The position numbers and the translations under genes are program-made. A stretch of 64,000 nt of DNA, from assembly GCA_033002965.1 (NCBI GenBank), contig JAURVB010012656.1, forward strand, positions 62,001 to 126,000. Reading direction: 5' to 3'. Position 1 is the stretch's first letter; each line of letters starts with the position of its first letter. This DNA is from Piper betle. Taxonomy: Eukaryota; Streptophyta; Magnoliopsida; Piperales; Piperaceae. The notes under the pieces are model-generated. The model did not search any database and was not told the DNA's origin. It worked only from the letters and a program-made list of their open reading frames with translations. Below are positions 44,002 to 55,492 of the stretch, one piece after another.

Positions 44002-44667
44002 TTAATATAATAGTTGCCAAGTTTTGTTTTCTATTTCCATATCTTCTTCTTTTTTACACAGAAAGTCGAGTGGAGCAGGTCCACCACGCTTCGCTAGCAA
44101 CTCTGATTGTTTGTTATATTTATGGGTAGGGAATTGATGTATATTTTTAAAGATAGTTAAGCTAGTATTATTTATTAAAATACCTTCTGTGTTTGATGTA
44201 ATAAAGTTTAATCCTAACAACAATTCATGAGAACATATATTTTTAGGAGAGATATGTATATTAGGTAAATCATATCTTGTAGTAAATCTTCCAGAAAAAT
44301 CTCTAAACTTAATTGCTTTAGGTTCTAGTTTATAATCTATATTTAAGAGAGTATTATCTACACTTCTAGTATGTACTTGATAAGATAATTTTTTCATATA
44401 GTGTTCTGGTACTAAAGTATGGCTTATCATACTAGTTGAGCATCCCGTATCTAAAGTAGCTATTGTATCTATAAAGTTATTACTAGTTAACCATATTCTA
44501 CTTTCTAATTTTATTAGATTAGAGTTTATTTCTTTTGATATAGGTATTATAGTTTCATCTATTTGATCGTTGCTTATACTAGCTACTTTATAAGCTTCTT
44601 CTTCTATTATTATTCCTTTATCTTTTTTATTTTTTGTTCTTTCTTTTCCTAATTCTTGTTCTAGCAA
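44002..44667 (-). pseudogene. caulimovirid aspartic protease (open 221-codon part of a broken polyprotein)
   Basis: This is the longest intact stretch of the relic. The active-site loop TLDTGCSTSM lies at residues 71-80 (catalytic Asp73), and the second hallmark, ELLLGLNFI, follows about 75 residues later, as in pararetroviral and retroviral pepsin-like proteases. The protease would cleave the viral polyprotein. The ATG at 44667 is probably internal to the original polyprotein: a related reading (IELRLELLEQELGK) continues upstream to a stop near 44701. Downstream the frame ends at 44002, close to the natural junction with the reverse transcriptase. The open frame may be chance survival or a young insertion. 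It is not an independent gene. Confidence 0.78.
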
Positions 44668-44833
44668 TTCTAACCTTAATTCTATATAATTTAAATTTAT
44701 TTATAGTTTTCCTATTTTTTCATTAAGTACTTCTATTTTTATTTTTTCTTTAGATGAACATGTCAAGTTTGTATTTATATCATATATTCTTTTTATACAT
44801 ATAAAGCACATTTCTTGCATACAGTTCATACTA

Positions 44834-45987
44834 TTGGATGTTGGACATAAATATATACGTGAATCAAGAATTGTGTCATATGTTATTATATAAGGTTGGC
44901 CTAAATTAAATTGATCAACTAAAGTGAAAGGTTATGGGCCATAAATTAAGGTGTGGAATTCAATATGAAAAGTGTGGAATTCAATGTGTAGATACCTTTT
45001 CATATTTCTCTTTTTGTGATGGGTGAAAATGAATTTATGAAACTACAGCTATAAATAAGGAGGTTATGGTCCTAAATCTTTAGGCCCTCAACAGGGAATT
45101 GCAATAGGTGTCATGGGCCTCTCTTAATCCAAAAGCTAGCTCAGGGAATAAGGTTTTCCCATTAGCCTACATACAAGTCACGAGTAACAGTCCCAGTGAC
45201 AGAACTGATGTGGGATAAACCCAACCACCTCACACATCAGATCACCCGAATCATCTCCACCTCACACATGTTCCAGGAGACTCCAATTTTGGCTAATCCA
45301 ACCGTGAGGACCATTTGGAGTGGCAACATGCCATAAGGCAAACCGTGAGGGCCATTTGGAGTGGCAACATGCCATGAGGCAAACCGGGGCAACACCAAGA
45401 CCCACCTTCCCACAGATGGTGCTAATTGTTAGGGAAAAATCTTTGGGCCCCCAACAAGGACTTGTAATAGGTGCTACGGGCCTCTCTTAATCCAAAAGCT
45501 AGCTCAAGAATTAAGGCTTTTTCATTAGCCTATATACAAGTCACGAGTCACCCCCAGAACTAATGTGGGATAAACCCAACCCCATCACACATCAGATCAC
45601 CCAAATCATCTCCACCTCACACATGTTTCAGGAGACTCCAATTTTAGCTAAACATGCCGGAGCTTAAATCATCTTCCAGTGAGGTTGCAGGAGAAAACCT
45701 GAATTCTGGACAATGAGAAACTAGAACAAAAACTGCTTATTGATTCAGGGACCATAACCTCCTTATTTATAGCTGTAGTTTCATAAATTCATTTTCACCC
45801 ATTAGGAAAAGAGAAATATGAAAAGGTATGTACACATTGAATTCCACACTTTTCGCATTGAATTCCACACCTTAATTTATGGCCCATAACCTTTCACTTT
45901 AGTAGATCAATTTAATTTAGGCCAACCTTATATAATAACATATGACACAATTCTTGATTCATGTATATATTTATGTCCAACATCCAA
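44834..45987. mobile_element. 1154-bp inverted-repeat element inserted in the caulimovirid relic
   Basis: Long terminal inverted repeats of about 235 bp (44834-45069 and 45747-45987) start TTGGATGTTGGACATAAATA on each side and differ at a small fraction of positions. The interior (45070-45746) contains two direct repeats of about 220 bp. No transposase frame is visible. Outside the repeats the viral Cys-rich reading continues on both sides. Flanks show only an imperfect match (TGTATG-like), so the target duplication is unresolved. Long inverted repeats fit a Mutator-like or foldback element; the class is an inference. Confidence 0.68.
45070..45660. repeat. direct repeats inside the inverted-repeat element
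   Basis: Two copies of about 220 bp (45071-45299 and 45438-45660) share GGGCCTCTCTTAATCCAAAA, ACAAGTCACGAGT and CATCTCCACCTCACACATGT. Between them are two 41-bp units with CATTTGGAGTGGCAACATGC and then CCCACAGATGGTGCTAATTG. The layout resembles a miniature LTR element, but I see no primer site for tRNA-Met. Confidence 0.7.
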
Positions 45988-46130
45988 CACATACATATAT
46001 ATCTTCTTCTTAATTCTGGATAAAGAGTATAGATACTACAAGGAGTACTATCACTTCCTTTTCCTCTTTCCCAGTTATGTTCACATTCTTCTTGTTTTTC
46101 AGTCATTACGGCATATTGTAGAGGAGTGGT
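45988..46130 (-). pseudogene. caulimovirid second Cys-rich segment, split by insertion
   Basis: The minus strand reads EKQEECEHNWERGKG, then TPCSIYTLYPELRRRYICM, and then meets the inverted-repeat element. On its other side (44833-44780) the reading CMQEMCFICIKRIY supplies further paired cysteines. A second Cys-rich stretch between zinc finger and protease is known from badnavirus-type polyproteins. Confidence 0.6.
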
Positions 46131-46252
46131 TTCTGAATATTATGATTTAGAGATTATGCTGTAAGCTAATTCATCAAGAGAATCAATAGAAACCACATCT
46201 TCTTCTAAGTTTCTATTAAAGATGCTCTTTCTCTATTATTTTGTCTTTTAGG

Positions 46253-46300
46253 GCAAGCATTAGCTAAATGGTTTTCATCTCCATAGATAAAACATTGACA
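46253..46300 (-). pseudogene. caulimovirid coat-protein zinc finger, one ligand lost
   Basis: The minus strand encodes [20 protein letters not shown]. The caulimovirid pattern C-x-C-x2-C-x4-H-x4-C is matched except that the third cysteine is tyrosine (a TAT codon). In the live viruses this knuckle binds nucleic acid. Confidence 0.75.
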
Positions 46301-46464
46301 TTTTCTTATTGACGCTTTTTAACATACGTCTTATTTTTTTGTCTATTATGAGGTTTATTCTTATTACATGTAATAGACTTTCTTAATCTTTTCTTTTTTA
46401 TATACGGATTTTTAGCTCCTTATTGTTGAGGGCCATAAATAGCCTTTTGACAGAATCTATATGA

Positions 46465-47585
46465 TTATATTTTTATTTGTTCTTGCAAAGCTATTTCCTT
46501 ACATCTTTCAAATAAATAAAGGAAATTAAATTGAACTCTTGGTCCAATTCCCAATCCTACAATATCTTTGTATCTTTCTAACCATTTTTCATGTATTTGT
46601 CTTCCTAAGTCTTCTGGTAATTTTACAAAATATTTATTACATAGTTCATTCTCAAAAGCTTTTCCAGCTTTGGCTATTAATGCTACAAAATCCACACTAA
46701 AAGGTACTATAAACTCAAGATTTTATAGTTAATTGCTCTAAGTCTCTAATAGTTGTGTCTTGTAATATTGTGTTTTCTCTAGCTGGAGCTACTCCTAGTA
46801 TCATAGTTCTCATGAAACTCGTGAAATTATAGGGATTACTCCCTAAAGTTTTTACTTCATTCACTTGGTTTGGGTGAGCTTTCTTTTACTTTGCCATATG
46901 CCTAAAGACATTGTTCCCAAAGTGGTTTCAAGAAAACAAAACATATCCATGTCTGGGTTTGAATGAATTTGCCAATTTTTTATAACATTTTGTTCCCACA
47001 TTAATATTTCATCTGCCAAGATTTGTGGTGAAGACCTTTCAAGTATTAACATATTTCCACTACAAGTATGTCCTAAAGGTGGTCTGCTTCCTATAGCATA
47101 CTTCTGAACATTATCTAGATATTTATGTTTAGGTTCTTCCCATGAGGGTCTCTCAGATTTTTATTCTATTCCTCTACTTCCTATTTCTTCAAAGTCTCTT
47201 TTAAGTCTTTTAGAGGTTTCTCCTAATGCCATCATGTAAGCAGTGCCTGGTTCTGGGTTTTTTTCTAATTCTGCTAGAGGGATGTTTCATTTTTCTATAT
47301 CATCTACTAAAGCTAGATTATATTTATCATTTAATTTTTCTTCTATTTCGTTGGTTTTTAATTTTCCCAAAGCATAGATTTCTAAAATTAAATTATCTAA
47401 TTGTTCCCTTATGTTTACAAGACTTATTTTTTTGTTTAAGAGATCTTGTGTTTTGTCTCAATTTCTTCATCATTTAAACATACTTGTTGACAGTCTTGTA
47501 GGAATTGTTTCATTATATTTTCTTTCTCACTTTCTGAATTTTCGCTTGATTCATATAGGCACCACTGATCTTCTTCATAGCTTTC
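46465..47585 (-). pseudogene. caulimovirid coat-protein core, broken
   Basis: The minus strand carries pieces in different frames: a GKLKTNEIEEKLNDKYNLAL region near 47370-47300, KHKYLDNVQKYAIGSRPPLG near 47150-47080, then a 63-codon frame (47052-46861) with a W-E-Q-N-V-I-K-N-W segment, and a 76-codon frame (46695-46465) with FVKLPEDLGRQIHEKW and a Y-K-D-I-V-G-L-G-I-G-P-R stretch. These match in order the capsid region of caulimovirids. At least four stops or frameshifts separate them. Plus-strand frames across here are shadows of this region. Confidence 0.7.
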
Positions 47586-47807
47586 TCATATTTTTGAATC
47601 TTCTATTGTTTCTATTGTGTCTATTGGCAATTGATTTTTCTCTTTTTCTATTCTCTCTTTTCTTTTTACTTCTTCTATTTTTCTTCTAAGAAGATCATTT
47701 TGATATTCATACCATTCTATAGTTCTTTGTTCTTTAGGTATTTTGTTATTTTTTAAAAATTTACACTCATGATTCGTTAATGCCAATTTACCACTATCTC
47801 TCCTCAA
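47586..47807 (-). pseudogene. caulimovirid coat-protein N-terminal charged region
   Basis: A 73-codon frame is rich in Lys, Arg and Glu, with RRKIEEVKRKERIEKEKNQL predicted to be helical. It ends at a stop just before the coat-protein core remnants. Placement and composition fit the charged region preceding the caulimovirid capsid domain; there is no diagnostic motif. Confidence 0.5.
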
Positions 47808-47810
47808 GTC

Positions 47811-48189
47811 TATGGGGACTCATAGTGAGGTTTAGCATGCGTCTCATCCGCTCTTCAGTAGTGTGTGATATACCTTTTTGTACTGATTTGTAGCACTAAT
47901 CTTGACTCACATGACTACTACTATTGTAGTAGACCCTAAAGCAAAGCCATAAGTCAAGATAAGCATACACTGATATCCCTTTTATCTGGTCAACATGATC
48001 CGGTCTAACTAAAGTCCATGTCTGTGCTGCTCCCAAGCTTGGGTGAAGTTGTTTCCTTTAGACTAGTCTGTCTTCGGCTACCTACACTATAAGTCCAAAA
48101 TAGTTCTACGAATGTACCTCCTATACTCAGGGCAAAGGCTAAATCCTATGTCTCAAGGTAAGGACCTAATCGTGCTAGCGAAGCATAAG
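47811..48189. other. unassigned sequence between the viral relic and the duplicated block
   Basis: No gene, LTR end or repeat recognised. It has no counterpart beside copy 1 of the 1.95-kb repeat. Confidence 0.4.
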
Positions 48190-50143
48190 GAAAGCACTGT
48201 CTTCCCTAATGGACACTTCCTCACTAAACTCATCATCTATACTAAAATTATAATACGAGTCAAACATCTCTCTCTGGCTAGGCCAAACTCTAAATGAGTT
48301 AAAAATGCATATCTGATCATTTGCTAACCATTTGATCTGTGTAACCCTAGTTGTGGGTCACACATAGGTTGTCACACTAACTAAACAATCTGACTACTGT
48401 GGTCATCCCATTTGGATATCATACTATCATATTTTCTAACTCTATCCATGCACATCCATTTGATGACTGTCACTAATGTTGTTTGATGATACCAATAAGA
48501 CTATCACAAACACTAGCTTGTAATACATATCTGATCGAAGAATAACAGGTCAAGGCGATGGTAAGCAAGATGGCCAGTGAAGTCAATCACATGCCATCAC
48601 ATCCAAATAATCCTAGTGCACCTAACTTTCCTGTACCCAAATGATGTTAACGTAACTATATCTTGTCCTCAATCTCTGACCCAACTCTGCTCTCAATGTT
48701 GTGACATGTGATCTCTGTGCAAGGCTAAGAACATCCTCAAGTAGTTGTCCTCCTGTAGAGTGAGGTAACTACTTAGCCCTTACTTCCACAATAACTGCTC
48801 CACTCAGTCAACGGTACTGCAATATACGAACAGTGGTTGTGCATCATAGACGGTAGTAGTGCACATTCAGTCTGTGGTAATGCATCACGGTCGGTGGTTG
48901 GGCAACTCAAACGGTGGTTGTGCTTCACAAATGATAGTTGTATTACTCGAACGGTGGTAGTGCTTCACAGTCGGTGGTTATGTAGCACGAATGGCGGCAG
49001 TGCTATTCGGTCAGTGGTAATACATCATGGTTGGTGGTTGGGCAACTCAAACAGTGGTTGTGCAACTTGGATAGTAGTTATGCTACTCGGATAGTGGTTG
49101 TGCAACTCGGAGGACAGTTGTGCCACTCAGACGGTGGTAGCGCTATCCATGTGCCAAAACCTGATCCACATCATGTACTTCGTGAATACATTATTGTCTA
49201 TGGCATGTTCATGTCCATGTGTCTATCTCCTCAAAGGTAGCTGCTATTAACTTAGCTCAGGTTATCCAACCATATGTGTCTGATCCAAAGGGGCCTGGAT
49301 CATAGTGGTGACACGTACGATGGAAAGATAATGTTGAGCCCACATTTGTCTCCTGGAATCTAGAGTAACTGTTCGCATAAGCACTAATTGGTTCTCAATA
49401 GCAATCACTAATCTGGCCTTGGCAAATCAAGTGAAATCGGGTCAACCGTCGAAATCCATAGTCAAATGTTATTTTGTGCATTCTCTGTGTGTTCTTGTCT
49501 CTTTTTGTTGAAGAGTGGCCAAAAATATTCTTGGGATAGACATCCACTAGTGGATGAGGGGAGGCTGTGAAGTGCGCATGGAACTATAGATCCACATCGC
49601 TACTCATCCTCATCCACTACTATCTCCTGGAAGTGGTCCATCTCAAGTCATCTCTCCAAACTCTCATCTGTGCTCCAAGTGTTCCAAGTGCTTAAGTGGA
49701 TTTGCTAGCATAGTCACATCCTCCATTCACAGGGATTTGTCTAAAGGTCTATGTTCCCCAATGTAGGCCTCAGACTATGCCTAATGGATTTATTTAAGGC
49801 ACTCGATGGTCGAACTCCTGCACCAACTAACTTTGTCAGTGTCTACATACTTCAACTCCTTGTATGTGTCATCTCTGATAACTTTGTATCACAATATAGA
49901 CCATGTCCCAAGGAAGGACTGACATGGTGACATATAAAAGATGGACAAGTGTTGTAATGTCTCTGGTGCCCCAAATGCTGCTAGTCCCTATTCGTCTCAA
50001 CTTCAGCTGACTAAATATGTGAACAATTCAAGTAATCCAAATCTCTTGCACAGTAAAGGAAAGGACGCGTCTCTAAACTCATCATGACATGTCTGTGAGA
50101 TCCATACTGACATATACTAAAATCATGATCTCATATCCATCAA
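48190..50143. repeat. 1.95-kb dispersed direct repeat, copy 2
   Basis: Same orientation and nearly the same sequence as 32554-34504. The 20-bp tandem array is at about 48825-49160. The two copies differ by scattered substitutions, somewhat more in the distal third (after about 49430). The right end is cut by LTR C sequence beginning at about 50144. Confidence 0.88.
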
Positions 50144-53100
50144 CTAACTAGTTCTTAAACTTAAGGATTATATATGATCACCCCTAGCCACAACAGAGGC
50201 AGAACCTCCCTTGCGACTATGAGTGGTGATATTAAAAATGCTGATGATCACTCTCAACTACAGAAGAGGCGCACCCCGACTACAGTTGTGAGATTGCATG
50301 TTGTGACATGAACCTTTTCTTACTATTTAGTTCAAGTGATTCATTACATTTTTTAATTTCTTACATATGGATGAATGCAGAGAATTTGAACAAGGGTCAT
50401 GATTACCTATTCCACATACCCGACATGTGCAAGAAAAGAAAATAATTAAACAAAACATCATTGGATGGTAGGGCATCAAACCCTAACACCCAGACTTCAC
50501 ATGGGTCTTCAAGCGGTGTGAACCGTATGCTCCTCCTACCCACGTTGCTTTATCACACACTCACAAGCTGCAACAAATATGTTTCACATACTTGGTAAGC
50601 TCCTCATCGTGTTCCAGGACTTTGAGGCTTATACCTTAAAGAAAATAGTTAGAGTGCCCCAAAGTGTGTGTGTGTGCACCACAATAATAATATAATGATA
50701 TATAAAACACACGTGCGCAACAAGAATCAATTGATCCTAGATCATACAAGTTCATAGAACTTCAGGGCTTATTCCCATAACATAGTACATCTCAATTTCA
50801 TATCAACTCGGTAATTAACACAAATACAACACGAAATCCCCTACCATGGGCCATTTGATCCATCTGCCTATGCCGGTTAAAAAGACTAAACACCTACAAA
50901 TATTAGAGAAAAACGTCAGAAATCAAAGAATTGATTACTAATCCTATAAAGACTAGGAATATAGCATTACTGGCAAATGAGTATCTAAACACCCACAAAA
51001 AAAGTTATAGAAACTTATAGAATCATACAAAGCGAAGGCTGATGCAGCCACATAACATACCATAATTGCCTACAAAGAGGCATCTTACATACATATACAT
51101 ATTCATATAATGCTTACACCCTCACATCCTCCATATATCACCCGCCAAGGTACCTAGATGGGTCAAAACTAATGTGCCACAATTTCTGGAAACGTGTTGT
51201 ATTCACAGTGTCTTACATACATTACACTACTTAAAGGTAAAAGGGGTACTAGTGCAATCTACATATCTCCGTACCGTTCACTCTCTTAGTCGTGAAATTC
51301 ATAAAAATGCATGTACTTATATAATATAGGCTTAGGGAAAAGGCTTGTAACATATATTTTTAGAGCTTCAAGTCAAAAACCAACAAGGGATCTCATCTTT
51401 GAGTTTTATTAAACTTACGATACAATGCGACTAAATTCCCGGCATCGAAGGGAATCTATAAAAATGCCGCCAACACCATCATATCATTTAAAAATGCGAT
51501 TAAGCGTGACACTCAAGAACCAAACATAAAGGTGAAGCAAGAGAATCCTACAGACCTGAATGAGTGGAGCCATGCATCCTAAATCGATGAGCATAACTCG
51601 TGTAACCTAACAAAAGATGGAATATAAATCATAATCACATCACACCGACATACAAGATAAGGCAAAGCCTCCACACATGCATATGTAAAACTTACTTAAG
51701 TTACTTATTTTTCTTACTGATGGGTTAAACATCATTAGGTAGTTTAATTTAAGGTTTGGGATTATAATTCTACTTATTGCATGATTTCATATTTAGGGTT
51801 TTATCGTCGGACTTAACTGGACAATTCTTCGGACTGACCAAATAGCATCCAATTATGCTGAAATTTGAACCCTTAGTTCTACACATCATAAGGGTATGTC
51901 ATAAATATTAACAAGTAATAATATGTGGATTGTCAGATTGATTGAGGTTAATTAAGGTTGGATTATTATGCTGTGAACAGCACCCTATTACTGCACAACA
52001 AATTTCAAAATTTTGGCCCATGGGCCTGAGAAGTCCAAATGGGCTTGGGTCAATTGGAATAGTTATATAACACTTGAAAGTTTAACCTATTGATATTTCA
52101 GGTCCAATTTTCATGTAATTGGGCCTAGGTAACCATTTTAATCTTGATTTCTGATTTAGTGGTTTCTGTAATTTACCAAACGACGGTAGAATTAGAAAAT
52201 TCAACTGAATTACTTACATGCCCAAATGCTCTGAAAATTTACACAGACAATATTAGGACACTTAGTAAACTCCGTAATTTATTATATAATTTTCCCACTA
52301 ATAAATATATTTTTCACAGATTTTTCAATTTAAATCATAGAAACGGGATTATGAACTTAGTTCATGTGTACACCAAAAATCTTATCCAATTAACCATTAG
52401 AGTGAATTTTTTTAACTCCAAAATTTTCAGTGTTACATAAAACAATTATTTATTTTTATGTGATCTAATTATTAGGCAAACATTTAACTAAACACACAAC
52501 ACAGACAGTCAACACAGAACATGGCAGATGCTCACAATGTTTCATTAATTTTATTTAGGCCTTAATTGAGGTAATTTTAGTACGGTAAATTTATGATATT
52601 AAGATCACAACATGCTTAATGGACGATAATAAGATATATCATGAAATTAAAATTATATCAAGGTGTAAAAATTGGGGAAATAGGCGATTAGGTCACTTGA
52701 ACCTTGAAAGCTGCCAACATTCGTTCAATTTTGGACCTTTCCATGATCATCCATGCCAAATCAGTCAACATGATCAACATATAACTTGTAGATCTATGTC
52801 GTGTAAAAATAAATAGGCCAATATCATATAAATCTGACATCTAAAACATGAGTTATGAATTTTATGCTCAACTAGTGCAGATCTTTACACACGGATGATA
52901 CAAAAATCATAACTATTTATCTATGCATGAGAACAACATGAAAGCACCTCTTAAAAATCTTTAAGAGACATATATACAAGTAAAAATGCAATAAAAAGGC
53001 AACCAACAACAACCATACACAAAACCCAAACAAAAATCGTCCACCAAAACCGGGGAAAGAACATACTTTTAACAATTCAAGGGGAGCTCACTTGGAGTTT

Positions 53101-53889
53101 TCCCATTCCAAGTCCTTCAAACCTTGAAAGAAGAACACCTTGGAAGGACAAGGGAGGCTAGAGAGAGCTCAAAGAGTGGAGAAGAAGGTTGGGAGAAGGA
53201 GAGGGACGTTGAGGGTGAGTGGAGTGTTTGGGTTGCAGTGGAAAGGTGAGGATAAGGGTGGGGTTTTATAAAAAAGAGGGTGGTTGGCTTGGAAAGGTGA
53301 AGATAAGGGTGGTGTTTTATAAAAAAAGAGGGTGGTTGGCTTGGTGATGCCATAGGCATGGGTGCCACACCTAAAGAGATGTGTTAGGATTTAAATTTTA
53401 AAAAGGAAAAGGGGGAAATGATTTGGTGGTTTATAAAGTAAATAAGTAATACAACATGGGGAAAATATCCCAAAATAAGGCAAGTCACGAGCGTCAGGGA
53501 ACTTTTGCAATGCCTTGGCGTCCGTGGTTTGAATTTGCGCGTCAAATTTAAACTTTCCTGGGTGTGAGGGCGCTGACATGGTGCCTTTCACGTCCAGTCT
53601 TCATTTGCATCAGTTTAGGTTTTTTTTTCCAAATAAAACATCTAAAACAAACACGACCACAATACACAAAAAGTGACTAGACACGTGGGACTCGATCCTA
53701 AGGTCTAACTAGACTTGACTTGACCAAACCAAACATAAAAAGGTTGTGCACATAGCGTCCAATGGGGCAACTCATACATACCTACATACCCTATATAAAT
53801 ACATTACAAAAGGGCTAAACAAGCAACTCAATTTGGGGTCACGACCGAACTGAAACTAAAACCGTCGGGCAAAAAGTCAAAGTTTTACA
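50144..53889 (-). mobile_element. LTR family C, minus copy (truncated)
   Basis: On the minus strand it starts TGTAAAACTTTGACTTTTTG at 53889 and follows the plus copy at 35787-40015 in reverse, lacking about the last 200 bp. For example CCACTCATAGTCG (39752) corresponds to CGACTATGAGTGG (50215). The 23-bp minisatellite of the other copy is reduced here to about one unit near 53345-53375. This copy instead has a 51-bp tandem pair (about 53240-53342). Short frames in it are not conserved and are not called. Confidence 0.68.
53240..53342. repeat. 51-bp tandem pair in LTR C minus copy
   Basis: Two units contain GGTTTTATAAAAAAGAGGG or TGTTTTATAAAAAAAGAGGG followed by TGGTTGGCTTGG. The TTTATAAAA core suggests a duplicated TATA-like region, read either way. 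Confidence 0.7.
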
Positions 53890-54580
53890 AAGGTGGTGGT
53901 GACTGGTGTATTTGCTGACAGGCCCAGCTCTCGGGAAGTAAGATAGATGCCACAATGAGGAGGGATAGCCACCAGAAAGGTGGAATCACTGGTGGTGAAT
54001 GCGATGATGATGAGGGTCGGGGTTGATCTCAAAATGTCGGCTGTGAGTAGAGGAGTCGATATGGGTGGCCTTCCTCATTGGAGAAGGCTTCCTAGTACTG
54101 GAAAATGGCCCAAATGGAGACGTTGGTGATGAGAAATGGTGAACAAAACGTCGGCTCCAATGGCCAACTGGAGGGTACCACTGCCGAAGCTGGGCCTGGT
54201 CATTAGCCGGTTGCAAGGTGGATGTGATGGTGGAGATCTGGTGCTGGAGGGTCACTGGAGTCTTGCCAGCAGTGAGCCAAAGTAGTAGAGGTGCTAGGGT
54301 TGAAATTGCTCCAAAAGTGGGAGAAAACAAGGAAAATGGGAGGGGAATCTGTGGCTGATGTGGATGACTCTAATTTTGCAATATGGCGCTGTCTGGACAA
54401 CCATTAACTCATGGGCCTAGTGGGCTCCACCTATGGTATATACAATATATATATATATATGGTCGAAATGCTGAGCTTGACACCAACAAAAAGTCATGAC
54501 TAACTCGAAGCCTAAATGAGGCTCTTCGGACGGAAATCAAGACGAAGAAGGTAAATGAACCTCAAAACTCTAACCTCCAC
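53890..54580 (-). mobile_element. LTR family B fragment (GC-rich to left-end part)
   Basis: It is similar in order to 40900-41250 and 61500-61830: AGTGAGCCAAAGT, then GGCTGATGTGGATGA, the CCTAGTGGGCTCCACCTATGG block, a TATATACAATATA run and CTAACTCGAAGCC. It ends where copy B4 begins. Confidence 0.55.
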
Positions 54581-55492
54581 GTAGTGTTACTGGTCTGAAA
54601 AATAACTAGTACAAACTAGAAAATAGGTATTCCATTACCCATGAAAACTTAAGAAACTTTTGAATTGCCTCACACTGGGCAGTAAGCAAACATACTAAAA
54701 CAAGTGTCGGCGTGCATACACAACTAATATTCATATTCATAGATACAACACTTACGTCCTCACATTCTTCATATTACACCTGCCACAATACTCGGGTGGC
54801 AAAAGGAACTGTTAAGCTAGTGCCACAAATTCTGGAAATGTGCTGAGTTACGCGTACCCTCATACTCCGCACTACTTTAGGGTTTGAAGAAGTACAAGTG
54901 CGGTCCATACATATCTCCATACTGCTCACTCTCTTATTTGTGAAATCCTTAAAAATGCGTGCAGCTATATAATAGGTTTAGGGAAGAGGCTTGTATCATA
55001 TAATTCTAGAGCTTTAGTTCAAAAACTAACAAGGGATCTCATCCTTGTAGTTTTATTAAACATGTGTAGAAAACACTTCTAAATGCCCAATATCAAAGGG
55101 ATCCAATAAAATGCCGCCAATGTGTTCTACATTTAAAACTCAGTAAAACTCGACATACAAGGACTCAAACAGAGATCAAGCAAAGGGAGAGTCCTAAGGA
55201 CCTATGGTCCAAGCTGTAAGTGCATCAACACATCTACGACGAGCTTGGATTGTATAACCTACAACGAAACTCACGGCTAATTAAAATATTGACATCTCTA
55301 TATGATGCATGTTCAAGTGTGTACTCATATCATTAATACATCCTAATAAAGAAAACTGTGCTAGCAAACCTATAACAAAACACATGGCACATAAATTAGG
55401 ACATAATAATAATAAATAATAAATAAATAAATAAACAAAGAAATGCACTTACAGATAATTAGATAAATAATAAATACATGAACATAAATAAT

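Larger units (their letters stand above)
43806..47810 (-). pseudogene. endogenous caulimovirid (Caulimoviridae) fragment: coat protein to start of reverse transcriptase
   Basis: Read on the minus strand (from 47810 down), the order is: a lysine/glutamate-rich N-terminal coat-protein region, the coat-protein core, a CCHC-type zinc finger, a second Cys-rich stretch, the aspartic protease and the first residues before the reverse transcriptase. This is the gene order of the main polyprotein of plant pararetroviruses. The copy is broken by stops and frameshifts in the coat protein, by a 1154-bp inverted-repeat element (44834-45987), and is cut off in the pre-reverse-transcriptase region near 43806 by LTR sequence. 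Movement protein, most of the reverse transcriptase and RNase H are absent. It is strongly AT-biased. The genus (badnavirus-like or another) cannot be settled without a database comparison. This is an inactive relic. Confidence 0.82.

Noticed and set aside
47226..47689. Plus-strand hydrophobic frames resembling membrane proteins
   Set aside because: They are the complement of AT-rich, Lys/Glu-rich coat-protein sequence; TTC/TTT-rich complements of Lys/Glu codons look like Phe/Leu membrane segments.
52144..52440. 98-codon plus-strand frame
   Set aside because: Lies antisense in the LTR C minus copy; the plus copy of C has no corresponding frame and no motif is visible.
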